Assembly: GCA_041751875.1 (NCBI GenBank)
Contig: JBGSIC010000029.1
Location: 372,001 to 436,000 of the forward strand
Direction: 5' to 3'
Source: JBGSIC01 sp041751875
Lineage (GTDB): Bacteria; Bdellovibrionota; FAC87; UBA2466; JACKAF01
Length of the DNA: 64,000 nucleotides
The first letter of the stretch is position 1, and each line of letters starts with the position of its first letter. A model generated the notes under the pieces. The model searched no databases. It saw nothing but the letters and a program-made list of their open reading frames with translations, and was not told the origin of the DNA. Position numbers and translations under genes: made by a program. Below are positions 1 through 9,390 of the stretch, in pieces.

Positions 1-1001
1 GCTACTTTCATCATGATTTGCGGCCCTCCGTTTTAGACGTAACAGAGAGCTACGGTAGTCGTAAGTCGATCTATAGCACCAATTCCCTCGGATTCAGAGA
101 TTTTACGAACCGAGACGTTCCGCTGCAAATGTCAAAACCACGTATCCTTTTTCTCGGTGATTCTTTTACCGAAGGCGTGGCGGTGCCATACGAGAAAAGC
201 TTTGTCGGACGGTTTGCCAGGCAAAAGTGGACCCAATCAGTCGATGTTCTTAACGCTGGTGTCAGCTCTTACTGCCCAATCATTTACTATCGTAAGGCGA
301 AACATTTGATCGAAGAGAGAGGCCTTGAAGTCAGCGATGTATTTGTGTTTCTGGATATTTCCGATATCCAAGACGAAACCGCATACACCTTGAACGAGCA
401 TGGAAATGTGCAGGAAAGAGGTCTTACGCCATGGCACGTAATTGATGCGCACCAGTGGGGCAAGATCGGCTATTTCCTTCGCCAGCATTTTTCTCTGAGT
501 GCGCGGGTACATGCGCGTGTAATGGCAAAACTGTATCCCGAAAGATTTCAAGTTCCCCCTTTCGGAAACCTTAGGGGACGATGGACTTTTGATAATCATG
601 CCTGGGAAGCTTATGGTCGGGAAGGTTTGCCACTCGCTCATCACCACATGAATCTTTTGCACGAACTACTCAATAAGAAGAACATAAGATTGCTTCTCGC
701 CGTGTACCCGTGGCCAAATCAGATCCTGGAAGATAATCTCCACTCTAGGCAGGTTAAGGTTTGGAAGGAATGGGCCAGCGCTAGGGGTGTACCTTTTCTT
801 GATTTGTTTCCTACCTTCATGGGTACGGAGATGGACAAGGCAGAGTCGATATCAAAATATTTTATCCCCTATGATTTTCATTGGAGTGAAGCGGGGCATG
901 GCTTGGCTGCGCAGGAACTCACGAAATTTTATAACTTCGTTGGCCTTCCTCAGAACAGCCAGAGGACGGTTGTCGAGCCGCCTAGTGAAAAGAGAACATG
1001 A
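1..1001 (+). CDS. SGNH/GDSL-hydrolase-like protein (5' truncated by window edge)
   Basis: The reading frame is open to the first base of the window. The residues before the first possible start (TTG at 18) read YFHHDLRPS and run on into a typical SGNH-type N-terminus, so the true start lies upstream. The GDS block is visible (LFLGDSFTEG, about residue 45 of the visible part), followed by the NAGVSSY block. Near the C-terminus DFHWSEAGH supplies the Asp and His expected of the catalytic triad. Such proteins are often O-acyl esterases or acyl-transfer partners in surface polysaccharide synthesis. The substrate is unknown. The stop overlaps the start of the next glycosyltransferase gene by 4 bases, suggesting translational coupling in a polysaccharide operon. 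Confidence 0.7.
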   Translation, partial: YFHHDLRPSVLDVTESYGSRKSIYSTNSLGFRDFTNRDVPLQMSKPRILFLGDSFTEGVAVPYEKSFVGRFARQKWTQSVDVLNAGVSSYCPIIYYRKAKHLIEERGLEVSDVFVFLDISDIQDETAYTLNEHGNVQERGLTPWHVIDAHQWGKIGYFLRQHFSLSARVHARVMAKLYPERFQVPPFGNLRGRWTFDNHAWEAYGREGLPLAHHHMNLLHELLNKKNIRLLLAVYPWPNQILEDNLHSRQVKVWKEWASARGVPFLDLFPTFMGTEMDKAESISKYFIPYDFHWSEAGHGLAAQELTKFYNFVGLPQNSQRTVVEPPSEKRT

Positions 1002-2755
1002 AAGATTCTTCCCAAAGGCTTGTTTGTTTTTGTGCCGATGAAGCGGTGGTCTGCGGACTCTGGGCGGCGGTCTATTCCGTGTTGCAAAACACTCGGGCGC
1101 CTGAACGGTTGGTCATAGGCATTTTGACCGACACGGACCTAAGGGTACCTGAGAAACTCAGAAAGTTCGGTATCAAAATCGAAGTAGTTCCCTTCGATTA
1201 CGAAAAAACTCCTGTCACAGTTTTAAAGAATGGAAATCCCAAGCGCGCTGACCTGGATACTCCCATGGTCTACGCTCGATTTTTTATTTCTCGGTACTTC
1301 CCTGAGTGGGATGAATGCGTTTACCTCGATACGGATGTTATCGTTAAGAGTGACATTCTAGATTTTCCCCAGTTTCTGGACTCGCGATTTGCGGTGGGGG
1401 CCGTAAAAATTGAAGAAGGGCTCTCCTTTGCCAATAAAACAGCGTACGAACTCAGCCACCCCTTTGTCGCCCATATCGATCCCACAAGCCCGTGCTTTAA
1501 CAACGGAGTAATGTGGATGAATCTGAAAAAATGGCGTGAAGAGCGCACTTATGATGAAAAGATCCTTCCTTGGATCGAACGACAGCGGGCCGGCTACGGG
1601 GTTTTTAGAGGACAAACTCAAGCGTTGGTGAACTTGGCGCTTTACGGCGAAATTTGTGAAATCGATCCGAGGTGGAACGTTCGGGGGCTGGGGTGGGAAG
1701 AAACACTTTCCCAGGATTTACTGGATTCCGCTTTTATCTTGCACTGGACTGGTTTAAAAAAGCCGTGGCTAGAAAATGGGCTGCACCAAGAACGCTGGGC
1801 GAAGTACGACCTAAAGGGCAAGGCCGGGGGCTTTGTCGTTGCCTCTCCCACTGAAGAGGTGGAACGAGCCTTCTCTTTGAGTGACTACACATTGGTGGTC
1901 ATTGCGAGCCACAGCGTTTTTCCGTTTCTTCGCCAATTTGTCAGTCTACTTTTGCGGAACCGGATTCAGTACCATTCTCTCGTGGTAGGCGATTCGGGCC
2001 TTCTTCCGCAAGAACGCGCGTATCTCTCCCGAAAGTTGGGTGCCAAGCTCGAAGTCATACCACTTGAGTATCAAAACACGGACGCAAGCATTCAAACGCA
2101 ATCTCAGGAATATAGGAAGATCATCTCCCAGCGTATAGACCTTTTGAGGAGACTTTTTCAGCGTGATTCCGTGAAACGTGTGGCTCAACTTGATGCAGAT
2201 ACCGGCATCGTTTCAAATGACTTCGGTCTATTGCAACCCGGAGCGGACCTTGTTCTTTCTATCCGGAAGGTGGGGCCCGACGGACACGCAAGTGGTAAAG
2301 CCCAAAACGACTACCCCAATCTTGGCGTGGTTTTCTGGAACAACCCTACGAAGTGCTTACCTTTTCTCGATGCCTGGGAAGCTACAATGAGCGAGGTGAC
2401 TCCTTCCGAAGGACAATTCGAACAAAACTTTTTCCTGCACGCGATGGCCAAGCCCGCCTTTAGGAACCTCAACGTTCAAAAAATTCACTGCCGGTTTTAC
2501 AATTGCTACGAACCTGAATGGATCAACCCAAAGACTAGCATTTTGCACTACAAGTCGACGCGCGAGCTCAGAGCAAGTCGCTGGGCAACGACCTTAAGAA
2601 GTGCGCGGTTGAACTGGCCACTTCTGAAGATCTGGGGAAGTATTCAGGTGCATAACCGCGTGGGGCTTTTCCTGTGGAAGTACACAACTTGGGTTATTCG
2701 GACAGCCTATGGACTTAGACGAGCCATAAGCGGAATGGGCTATGAGCAAGTCTAA
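998..2755 (+). CDS. Tandem glycosyltransferase with two GT8-like domains
   Basis: The 585-residue protein appears to hold two GT-A nucleotide-sugar transferase domains in a row. The first (about 1-290) resembles family GT8: an N-terminal strand with CADEAV, then the metal-binding DxD in YLDTDVIVKSD near residue 110, then a NNGVMWMNLKKW acceptor-side block. The second half (about 300-560) repeats the layout with DADTG near residue 400 and an LGVVFWNN block. No signal peptide or membrane segment is seen, so it probably works at the cytoplasmic face. It is coupled to the SGNH gene by ATGA and overlaps the next glycosyltransferase by 14 bases. The acceptor is unknown. The first domain is convincing; the second is more divergent. 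Confidence 0.75.
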   Translation: MKDSSQRLVCFCADEAVVCGLWAAVYSVLQNTRAPERLVIGILTDTDLRVPEKLRKFGIKIEVVPFDYEKTPVTVLKNGNPKRADLDTPMVYARFFISRYFPEWDECVYLDTDVIVKSDILDFPQFLDSRFAVGAVKIEEGLSFANKTAYELSHPFVAHIDPTSPCFNNGVMWMNLKKWREERTYDEKILPWIERQRAGYGVFRGQTQALVNLALYGEICEIDPRWNVRGLGWEETLSQDLLDSAFILHWTGLKKPWLENGLHQERWAKYDLKGKAGGFVVASPTEEVERAFSLSDYTLVVIASHSVFPFLRQFVSLLLRNRIQYHSLVVGDSGLLPQERAYLSRKLGAKLEVIPLEYQNTDASIQTQSQEYRKIISQRIDLLRRLFQRDSVKRVAQLDADTGIVSNDFGLLQPGADLVLSIRKVGPDGHASGKAQNDYPNLGVVFWNNPTKCLPFLDAWEATMSEVTPSEGQFEQNFFLHAMAKPAFRNLNVQKIHCRFYNCYEPEWINPKTSILHYKSTRELRASRWATTLRSARLNWPLLKIWGSIQVHNRVGLFLWKYTTWVIRTAYGLRRAISGMGYEQV

Positions 2756-3560
2756 AAAAATAGTCTGCCGCTTTTTCTGGTACGAAGGACCGCTCAACTG
2801 GACCGCCCAAGAATGCCTTCGATCGTTTCTGCGCTTTCCCGAGAATCGTGTTGAAGTTTACTCCTACGATCCGAGCGCCAATCCTATGTTTGGCGGCTGT
2901 GAATGGAAAGACGCAGGAGAAATTCTCGATAAGAAAATTGCCGAAGGCTATCGTTTGAGCATGGGGTCGTACTCCGCGGCGTCAAACCTCTTTAGGTATC
3001 AGTTATTGTATAAAAAGGGAGGTTGGTATTTTGACACCGACTGCATACTTCTCAAACCACTCGCCGCACTTGATGAACGAGACGTGGTGTTTGGCTATCA
3101 AGGAGAAAATGCTCCCAATGTGGCGGTGATGAAGTTTTCGGCTGGACTCCCTATGTTTAAGGAAATGTATGCAACGTGCCTGGAAATTGAGCCATCTCGT
3201 TACGTGTGGGGGATGGCAGGTCCCCAACTCTTTCAAACAGCGATAAGAAAATACAATCTCGAAAGTTTTGGCTTACCACCACAATATTTCTATCCAGTGC
3301 ATTTCTCGCAAGTCGATCTCATGCGTAGCCGGATAGTTTTTTCACCTGATACACACATTCTGCATTTGTGGAATGAGATCTTACGAAAAAATGAGTGGGA
3401 AAAGGACTTTATATACCCTGGAAACCTCAGCTATTCCCTCTGCCGGAATGCGAATGTGTGGGTTGCCTGGTTAAGGCAGAAGCTCTTGCGAAGGCTGTGG
3501 CTGATGCAAGTCCGCTGGCGTGATTCGGCGAGAGAGAAACCACTTTACAAAATTTTCTAA
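2742..3560 (+). CDS. GT32-like glycosyltransferase (DXD sugar-binding family)
   Basis: The 272-residue product shows the features of the DXD/OCH1-like transferases used in capsule and O-antigen synthesis. The Ser-Ala-Ala-SNLFRYQLLYKKGG block is followed by YFDTDCILLKPL, whose DxD binds the metal and nucleotide sugar (about residues 97-101), and later by GPQLFQTA. It is the last of three overlapping plus-strand genes (SGNH protein, tandem GT, this one), which probably build one glycan together. Its 3' end overlaps the convergent epimerase gene by 90 bases. Confidence 0.78.
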   Translation: MSKSKKIVCRFFWYEGPLNWTAQECLRSFLRFPENRVEVYSYDPSANPMFGGCEWKDAGEILDKKIAEGYRLSMGSYSAASNLFRYQLLYKKGGWYFDTDCILLKPLAALDERDVVFGYQGENAPNVAVMKFSAGLPMFKEMYATCLEIEPSRYVWGMAGPQLFQTAIRKYNLESFGLPPQYFYPVHFSQVDLMRSRIVFSPDTHILHLWNEILRKNEWEKDFIYPGNLSYSLCRNANVWVAWLRQKLLRRLWLMQVRWRDSAREKPLYKIF

Positions 3561-4490
3561 GCCCACCTCAAAGGATGTCTGGGGCTCATATCCCAGAGCT
3601 TCTCGCGTCTTATTGATGCAGGCCAGTGTGCCTTCGCTTTCTTCTGCAAGAGGCGGGAGAAACTGAATTGGGGCACTAGCGCCCATATAGTTCATGAGTA
3701 ACTGAAGTGTCTCCGTTACTTTCACTTTGCGCCCACTACCGAGGTTGAAAGTGTCGCAGAGACTAGTGCTAGTCCGAACGTGCTTAAGTGCACCAAGCAT
3801 TCCCGAAATAATGTCATCGATGTACGTAAAGTCTCGGTAGGCAGCTTCGCCAAAAACCCGAATGGTATTATTGGTTAGTATTGCTTTGGCAAATTTGGAA
3901 AAGGCCAGATCGGGTCGTTGTCTGGGGCCATAAACCGAAAAGAAGCGCAGAATGCGAACCCGTGAACCATTTGCTGTCGAAAAACGCTCGAAAAGAATCT
4001 CTCCATTGACCTTTGTTTCGGCGTAGGGATTAAGTGGAGCTCCCAGCTTGGCTGATTCCGCAAACGCTGTACCGGTGCTTCTTCCGTACACGCTAGAACT
4101 AGAAGCAAAAATGTAGTGTGCGCCCGGAATTAGCCGATTGAGGAAGAAAAGCATTCTCGCCGTCTCTTTAACGTTGTTCTCTTTATAAAAGGTGGCTTCG
4201 GTGAGACTGGATCGCGTTCCGGGGCGAGCGCCCAAATGGAAAACCACCTCGATAGGCTGATCTCTTAGTGCTTGGAGAACGTGGTAATCGCCGTAGCTGC
4301 CTTCGATAAAAGTGAACGAGGCGTTTGACTTGAGAAAGCGGAGATTTTCTCGCTTTAGAGCCGCGTCGTAGTACGGATCAAAGTTATCGATACCAAAGAC
4401 ACGGTGGCCCTGAGCGATGAGGGCTTCACACAAGTGCGAGCCAATGAATCCGGACGCTCCTGTGACTAGAAAAGATGATGGATTGTTCAT
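3471..4490 (-). CDS. NAD-dependent epimerase, probably UDP-glucuronate 4-epimerase
   Basis: This extended short-chain dehydrogenase carries the Rossmann motif TGASGFIGSH near its N-terminus, the catalytic Ser in SSSSVYG and the YxxxK pair in YAETK. The segments FFSVYGPRQRPDLAF and RDFTYIDDI are typical of UDP-glucuronate 4-epimerases, which make UDP-galacturonate. That specificity fits the upstream ugd, which supplies UDP-glucuronate, but other UDP-sugar epimerase activities cannot be excluded. I use the ATG at 4490; a TTG at 4511 would add seven residues, and neither has a clear ribosome site. Last gene of ugd-uxs-epimerase. Its 3' end overlaps the opposing glycosyltransferase gene. Confidence 0.8.
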   Translation of the reverse strand: MNNPSSFLVTGASGFIGSHLCEALIAQGHRVFGIDNFDPYYDAALKRENLRFLKSNASFTFIEGSYGDYHVLQALRDQPIEVVFHLGARPGTRSSLTEATFYKENNVKETARMLFFLNRLIPGAHYIFASSSSVYGRSTGTAFAESAKLGAPLNPYAETKVNGEILFERFSTANGSRVRILRFFSVYGPRQRPDLAFSKFAKAILTNNTIRVFGEAAYRDFTYIDDIISGMLGALKHVRTSTSLCDTFNLGSGRKVKVTETLQLLMNYMGASAPIQFLPPLAEESEGTLACINKTREALGYEPQTSFEVGLENFVKWFLSRRITPADLHQPQPSQELLP

Positions 4491-4569
4491 AGAGGGGAGA
4501 ACGAGAGACAAATGCCCACGTATTTTCGATTCTATCAGACTGGAAGGTGGTGGTCCGCGTTAAATTTGA

Positions 4570-5532
4570 CTAGGGGAGGCACGTACGGAAATATTCTAGA
4601 ACATTGTTCAAGCCGTCGCTGAGTTTAGTCTTCGGACTCCAGCCCAGTAGCTCGCGGGCTTTGGTGATATCCGGGCGGCGCAGTTTTGGATCGTCTTGAG
4701 GAAGGTCTACATATTTGATCTTCGAATGCGACTCGGTGCGTTCAATGACCATCTTGGCAAAATCCAAAACGGTAAACTCGTCTGGATTTCCCAAATTTAT
4801 AGGAAGGCCGTACTCGCACAAATAAATGCGGATAATGCCTTCTACTAAATCATCGACGTAACAAAAGCTTCGCGTTTGTTGGCCGTCGCCATACACGGTG
4901 ATGTCTTGGTTCTGCAAAGCCTGCATGCAGAAGTTAGGGACAACGCGCCCGTCATGGGCGCGCATGCGAGGGCCGTAGGTATTAAAAATACGAACAAGCT
5001 TCGTCGCTATTCCATGCTTTTGTTTATAAGCCATGGTGACTGCTTCCATGTAGCGCTTGGCTTCGTCGTAGCAGCTTCGTGGTCCGATCGGGTTTACGTT
5101 TCCCCAGTATTCTTCTTTTTGCGGGTGCTCTAAGGGATCTCCGTAGACTTCTGACGTCGAGGTGAGAAGGATAGGGCACTTTTTTTCCCGCGCGAGATCC
5201 AAAACCGTGTGGCTACCTAGCGAACCGGTCTTAAGCGTTTCGATAGGAAACTTGGCGTAGTCGATGGGGCTGGCGGGGCAGGCCAGGTGAAAAATACCCG
5301 TAAGCGGTCCATCTATTTTAAGGGGTTGGGCGATGTCTTTTTCTAGGCTACTAAAACCCGGTTTGCCCTTAAGGGCCTCCACGTTTTTCCAAGTCCCGGA
5401 GATGAGGTTGTCTAGCGCAATCACCTCGCTACCTAAGCGGTGCAGGCGCTCTGCCATGTGGGAGCCGACAAAGCCCGCGGCTCCGGTAATCAGGTATCGC
5501 CCCTTGGGAAGTTTCTCGCTCGTTAAGCTCAT
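4570..5532 (-). CDS. uxs: UDP-glucuronate decarboxylase (UDP-xylose synthase)
   Basis: This protein converts UDP-glucuronate to UDP-xylose with NAD+ retained in the active site. Visible motifs are GAAGFVGSH (NAD binding), the family block HLACPASPIDY, TSTSEVYGDP with the catalytic Ser/Thr region, YWGNVNPIGPRSCYDEAKR with the YxxxK pair, and RIFNTYGPRM. Length (320 residues) is normal for the soluble bacterial form. Its ATG overlaps the ugd stop (ATGA), so product and substrate enzymes are translationally coupled. It implies a xylose- or pentose-containing surface glycan. Confidence 0.92.
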   Translation of the reverse strand: MSLTSEKLPKGRYLITGAAGFVGSHMAERLHRLGSEVIALDNLISGTWKNVEALKGKPGFSSLEKDIAQPLKIDGPLTGIFHLACPASPIDYAKFPIETLKTGSLGSHTVLDLAREKKCPILLTSTSEVYGDPLEHPQKEEYWGNVNPIGPRSCYDEAKRYMEAVTMAYKQKHGIATKLVRIFNTYGPRMRAHDGRVVPNFCMQALQNQDITVYGDGQQTRSFCYVDDLVEGIIRIYLCEYGLPINLGNPDEFTVLDFAKMVIERTESHSKIKYVDLPQDDPKLRRPDITKARELLGWSPKTKLSDGLNNVLEYFRTCLP

Positions 5533-6836
5533 GCCATCTCTCTAGTCCCGATGCAGTAGTACTGCAAGCCGTGGGCGCGCAAACTTTGTGCGGAATAAAG
5601 ATTACGTCCGTCGAAAACAACACCCGCTTTAAGATCTTTCTTGATGCGATCAAAGTCGGGCGAGCGAAACTCGTTCCACTCCGTCATAAGTGCCAAGGCG
5701 TCTGCGCCTTTCACCGCTTCATAAGCTTCCGTGAAATATTCAATCTTAGAACCAAACACCTTTCGGGTTTCTTCGAGTGCGACAGGATCATAAGTGCGCA
5801 CCTGAGCGCCCGCTTCCAAAAGAAGACTGATGAGTTCCATGGCAGGCGCTTCGCGGATGTCATCGGTCATGGGTTTAAACGCCAGGCCCCAAATCGCAAT
5901 TGTCTTTCCCCGAAGGCCGCCACCGAAATGCTTCTTCATCTTTTCAAAAATGACTTTCTTTTGCTCTTCGTTCACGCGGTGTGTGGCTTCGAAAATTTCC
6001 AGAGGGTGATTAAAATCTTTGCCCAACTTAATCAGGGCCTTTACGTCTTTCGGGAAACACGACCCACCATAACCACACCCAGGGTAGAGGAACTTCTTCC
6101 CAATGCGAGAATCGGTGATAAGCACATTTCGCACGTCTCGGATATCCGCCTCGGCCTTTTCTGAAAGAAGGGCCAAGTCGTTGATGAAAGAAATTTTCAT
6201 CGCTAAAAAGGAGTTCGCCGCGTACTTGGCAAGTTCCGCGGAGCGATTACTCATAAAGAAGATGGGATTTCCGGAACGCAAGTAAGGAGCGTAGAGGTCG
6301 CCCATGACCTGACGGGCTTCAGGGGAATCGGTACCCACCACCACGCGCTCGGGGCGCAGGAAATCGTCTATCGCGCTACCTTCTTTAAGAAACTCAGGGT
6401 TAGAAACGACATCAATCTTGTATTTACTTCCCTTTACAATCTCACGCACCTTATCAGCCGTGCCCACAGGGACGGTGCTTTTAAGCACCACAACCGCGTC
6501 ACCTTTTAAATGATCCTTGATCGTCTTTGCGGCGCCCAACACGTACTTAAGATCCAAGCCCCCGTCTTCCGCCGAAGGGGTGCCGACCGCGATAAAGAGC
6601 ACCTTGGCGGGTCCAATCGAAGCGGCTGCGTCTGTGCTAAACGAAAGGCGGCTGGCCTTCACGTTCCGGTGAATAATTTCATCCAGGCCGGGTTCGAAGA
6701 TGGGAATTTTGCCGTCTTTGAGAGCGGCAATCTTTTTGGCATCCACGTCCAGGCAGGTGACATGATTACCAGAATCAGAAAAACACGCTCCCGCTACCAG
6801 CCCTACGTAACCGGTCCCGACGACGCAAATCTTCAT
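5529..6836 (-). CDS. ugd: UDP-glucose 6-dehydrogenase
   Basis: This enzyme oxidises UDP-glucose to UDP-glucuronate in two NAD+-dependent steps. The 435-residue chain has the N-terminal Rossmann motif GTGYVGLVAGACF, the KSTVPVGT block, the catalytic Cys in GCGYGGSCFPKD (about residue 260), and the C-terminal UDP-binding domain with WGLAFKPMTDDIREAPA. The start is supported by GAGGAAAACC just before the ATG. It heads the ugd-uxs-epimerase operon, so the locus can supply UDP-glucuronate, UDP-xylose and probably UDP-galacturonate to the glycosyltransferases nearby. Confidence 0.95.
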   Translation of the reverse strand: MKICVVGTGYVGLVAGACFSDSGNHVTCLDVDAKKIAALKDGKIPIFEPGLDEIIHRNVKASRLSFSTDAAASIGPAKVLFIAVGTPSAEDGGLDLKYVLGAAKTIKDHLKGDAVVVLKSTVPVGTADKVREIVKGSKYKIDVVSNPEFLKEGSAIDDFLRPERVVVGTDSPEARQVMGDLYAPYLRSGNPIFFMSNRSAELAKYAANSFLAMKISFINDLALLSEKAEADIRDVRNVLITDSRIGKKFLYPGCGYGGSCFPKDVKALIKLGKDFNHPLEIFEATHRVNEEQKKVIFEKMKKHFGGGLRGKTIAIWGLAFKPMTDDIREAPAMELISLLLEAGAQVRTYDPVALEETRKVFGSKIEYFTEAYEAVKGADALALMTEWNEFRSPDFDRIKKDLKAGVVFDGRNLYSAQSLRAHGLQYYCIGTREMA

Positions 6837-6967
6837 GGTTTTCCTCGCTCGCGTTCGGATGAATCTCTCGACGCAGCCCAGCGGCCCTAATCGTTTGATT
6901 TTTCAATCCTAGGGCAATATAACCTGAAAACCCAGCAAAAACGAAGTGCTATTGAGGAGTTACAGAC

Positions 6968-8005
6968 TTGCCACGGGATAAAAAAGCGGCGCGAGACAAA
7001 GGTCTAGCGCTACTTAAAATTATAATCGGTTTTGGTCTCGTAGTGTATGTGCTCCGTTCGCGAATGGTGGACTTTAACCAACTCGGTGGCGTTTTATTTA
7101 ATCCGCTGAATTTTCTTATGACGTTTGTCATGCAAGTCGGCATGGCACTTTGTTGCGCGATGCGGTGGTACGTGCTCGCAAGAGCCCAAGGCCTTTCGAT
7201 GCCCTTTAAGGTCATTGGCTCGCTCACCATGATTGGAAACTTCTTTAATACCTTTCTTCCGGGTTCCGTGGGAGGCGACCTCATCAAGGCTTGGTACGTG
7301 GCGGGTGAAGAGCCCGAGCGTAAAACCAAAGCGGTTTTTACGGTTTTGGCTGACCGGGTGATCGGAATGGCGGTTATTGTATTTTGTGCCGCAGTGACTT
7401 TAGTGCTCAACCAAGACTGGGTGGCAGAGCACGAGCCTCTTCGAGCCATGACCTATACGGTGTGGGCGGTTTCTGGTCTTTCTGTCGTGGTGGCCATACT
7501 CTTTTTTATTTCTTTGCGCTACAAAGTGGGGCTTTTCACCCGAGCCGTCGCTCTTTTAGAGAATGTGGCGCTTGCCCACAAAATGCTGGAAGCCATTTCC
7601 ATTTACCGCCACCACCCCAAAGAAATTTTTAAAGCGTTAGTGCTTTCAAGTGGGAACGTTTTACTTCTCATTTTAGTTTTCTATCTCAACGGCAAAGCGT
7701 TGGGAGTCGATCTGCCGCTCTCAGGTTATTTCTTTGTGGTGCCTATCGGCATGACAATTTCTGCTATTCCGCTTCTACCCGGCGGCATCGGCGTTGGGCA
7801 GGTCGCTTTCTTTACGCTATTTAAATGGGCGGGAGTTTCCAACCCCGAGCAAGGCAGTACGCTTTGCACGCTCATGCAGATTTATATTATTTTGTTTAAC
7901 TGTCTGGGTGCTTTCTTCTACCTGAAATTCAAAAGACGTTCCGCCATCCGAGTTACCTCACCCCGTACTAATGCCTTCGAAGGAAGCACGTTCGCTACTG
8001 AGTAA
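6968..8005 (+). CDS. Flippase-like integral membrane protein (LPG synthase TM / UPF0104 family)
   Basis: The 345-residue protein is strongly hydrophobic, with about eight membrane segments. It shows the family's signature blocks: FFNTFLPGSVGGDLIKAWY and, nearer the C-terminus, PLLPGGIGVGQVAFF. This is the membrane domain of the lysylphosphatidylglycerol synthase superfamily without the cytoplasmic transferase domain; such stand-alone forms are proposed lipid or lipid-linked glycan flippases. The start is TTG, supported by GAGGAG nine bases upstream. It lies divergent to ugd and 12 bases upstream of recO. Its role in the neighbouring polysaccharide pathway is an inference from position. Confidence 0.8.
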   Translation: MPRDKKAARDKGLALLKIIIGFGLVVYVLRSRMVDFNQLGGVLFNPLNFLMTFVMQVGMALCCAMRWYVLARAQGLSMPFKVIGSLTMIGNFFNTFLPGSVGGDLIKAWYVAGEEPERKTKAVFTVLADRVIGMAVIVFCAAVTLVLNQDWVAEHEPLRAMTYTVWAVSGLSVVVAILFFISLRYKVGLFTRAVALLENVALAHKMLEAISIYRHHPKEIFKALVLSSGNVLLLILVFYLNGKALGVDLPLSGYFFVVPIGMTISAIPLLPGGIGVGQVAFFTLFKWAGVSNPEQGSTLCTLMQIYIILFNCLGAFFYLKFKRRSAIRVTSPRTNAFEGSTFATE

Positions 8006-8017
8006 TTAGAAAAAAGA

Positions 8018-8749
8018 TTGGCTCATAAGAACACAACCAAAGGTATTGTCCTTAGCCGCAGTTTTTTCGGCGAGTCGGACATGTACGTGAATTTTCTCAC
8101 CCAAAACTTCGGGGTGATTACCGTGCTCGCCAAAGGCGCCAGAAGAAGTAAGCGCCGCTATGTGGGCGGGCTCGATCTCTTTTGCCACGATGAGCTTTTT
8201 TTAAGGGGCGACCCCAGAGAGACGCCTTATCTCATAGAGCTCAGCGTGCTCAATAGTTTTGCGAACATCCGAGCAGACTTAGAAAAAACCCTCGCCGCAG
8301 GGAAATGTGTGCAGTGGATACGAAAGCTCATGAGCCAGGGCAACATCATTCACCACGTTTACAGCCTTCTCGGCCAGACGCTTGCGCTGATGGAAAAGGA
8401 ATCGGATCCCATCCGCAGCGAGATTCTCCTTCTCACTTTTAAGATAAAACTCTTAAAGCTCATTGGGCTAAGACCCCAAATCCAAAGCTGCGTGATTTGT
8501 AATAGTGTTCTTGAACCCCCCTTTAGCTTTGATGTGGCGGCAGGCGGTGCCCACTGTAGAAACTGCGCGGCAGGGTTGGTGGAGCGCACGGTGATGGACA
8601 AAACCGATCACAAGCTCATGATGCTGGTCACTGATGTGCGCTTAGGCGCTTGGCACGATACGCAATTCTCGGGCGAAAGAGTCAAACCTCTTCTTGCTCT
8701 TATGACTCAGTTTGCGAACTACCACACGCACCTGCATTTGCCGGTTTAA
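8018..8749 (+). CDS. recO: DNA repair protein RecO
   Basis: RecO helps RecF/RecR load RecA onto SSB-coated single-stranded DNA. The 243-residue length matches the family. The N-terminal OB-fold region contains the typical start GIVLSRSFFGESDMYV and the LAKGARRSKRR segment. The zinc-binding cluster CVIC...CRNC lies in the C-terminal half (about residues 163-188). I accept the TTG start at 8018 because no ATG lies close by and the family N-terminus begins there; its ribosome site is weak (GAAAAAAG). It follows the flippase-like gene closely and may be cotranscribed. Confidence 0.9.
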   Translation: MAHKNTTKGIVLSRSFFGESDMYVNFLTQNFGVITVLAKGARRSKRRYVGGLDLFCHDELFLRGDPRETPYLIELSVLNSFANIRADLEKTLAAGKCVQWIRKLMSQGNIIHHVYSLLGQTLALMEKESDPIRSEILLLTFKIKLLKLIGLRPQIQSCVICNSVLEPPFSFDVAAGGAHCRNCAAGLVERTVMDKTDHKLMMLVTDVRLGAWHDTQFSGERVKPLLALMTQFANYHTHLHLPV

Positions 8750-8774
8750 CCGAGAACCTAAACTGTCGGTAACA

Positions 8775-9290
8775 CTATTCTTGCTTTTCTCTCGGGGGAT
8801 CATAAGTGACGGTAATCCATGGTTCCCCGAAATAAGGTTTCCAAAAGATTCCTTCATTCCAGGGATTGGGATCCTCGGGGTAAGCAAACCTAAACCGAAA
8901 GGCCGTGGCAATGTTGGGGTGGAGATTTAAACCCAACCCGAGTGAAGTCACGTACGTTTTAAACATCACAAAAATCCGGCCTGGGATTCCCTGGACCACG
9001 GGGACATCGGTACTGTTATTGATGGTCACTTCGCCGTCTACCTCTACCCAACCCTTAACGACACACCAGGCGCCTTCGTCTGTTTGGATGCGGTACCACA
9101 TCAAAAACTGTGCGTTGGTATAAGGGTCAGGCAACGTCTCGGTATAGCCGGCAGGGGGTTCGGGTTTCTCCCAGGAAACGCCCGTCTTGCAATCACGACT
9201 GGGCTTATCGCCTAAGACAGAATCGGTCACGACTGTTCCGCATCCGGCCACGCAACCCAATAAAAGGACAAGAAAACAATCCCGTAGCAT
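8775..9290 (-). CDS. Predicted lipoprotein of unknown function
   Basis: The 171-residue product starts with a short hydrophobic signal and a lipobox (VAGC at residues 14-17; an alternative LLGC lies just before it), so it should be lipid-anchored. A GGGGGG-type ribosome site precedes the ATG. The mature part contains several Trp and Cys residues and the repeated pattern of beta-strands expected of a small envelope domain. I recognise no family. It is convergent with recO and divergent from the small secreted gene at 9528. Confidence 0.6.
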   Translation of the reverse strand: MLRDCFLVLLLGCVAGCGTVVTDSVLGDKPSRDCKTGVSWEKPEPPAGYTETLPDPYTNAQFLMWYRIQTDEGAWCVVKGWVEVDGEVTINNSTDVPVVQGIPGRIFVMFKTYVTSLGLGLNLHPNIATAFRFRFAYPEDPNPWNEGIFWKPYFGEPWITVTYDPPREKQE

Positions 9291-9390
9291 CGGCCCCCCT
9301 CTTAGTCACGCTGTAACGCAATCTCCACCCACTGCCAAGCTTACTTTAGAGATGCTTAAATTGACCAACCTTTACTAGGGGAAATCTCAA

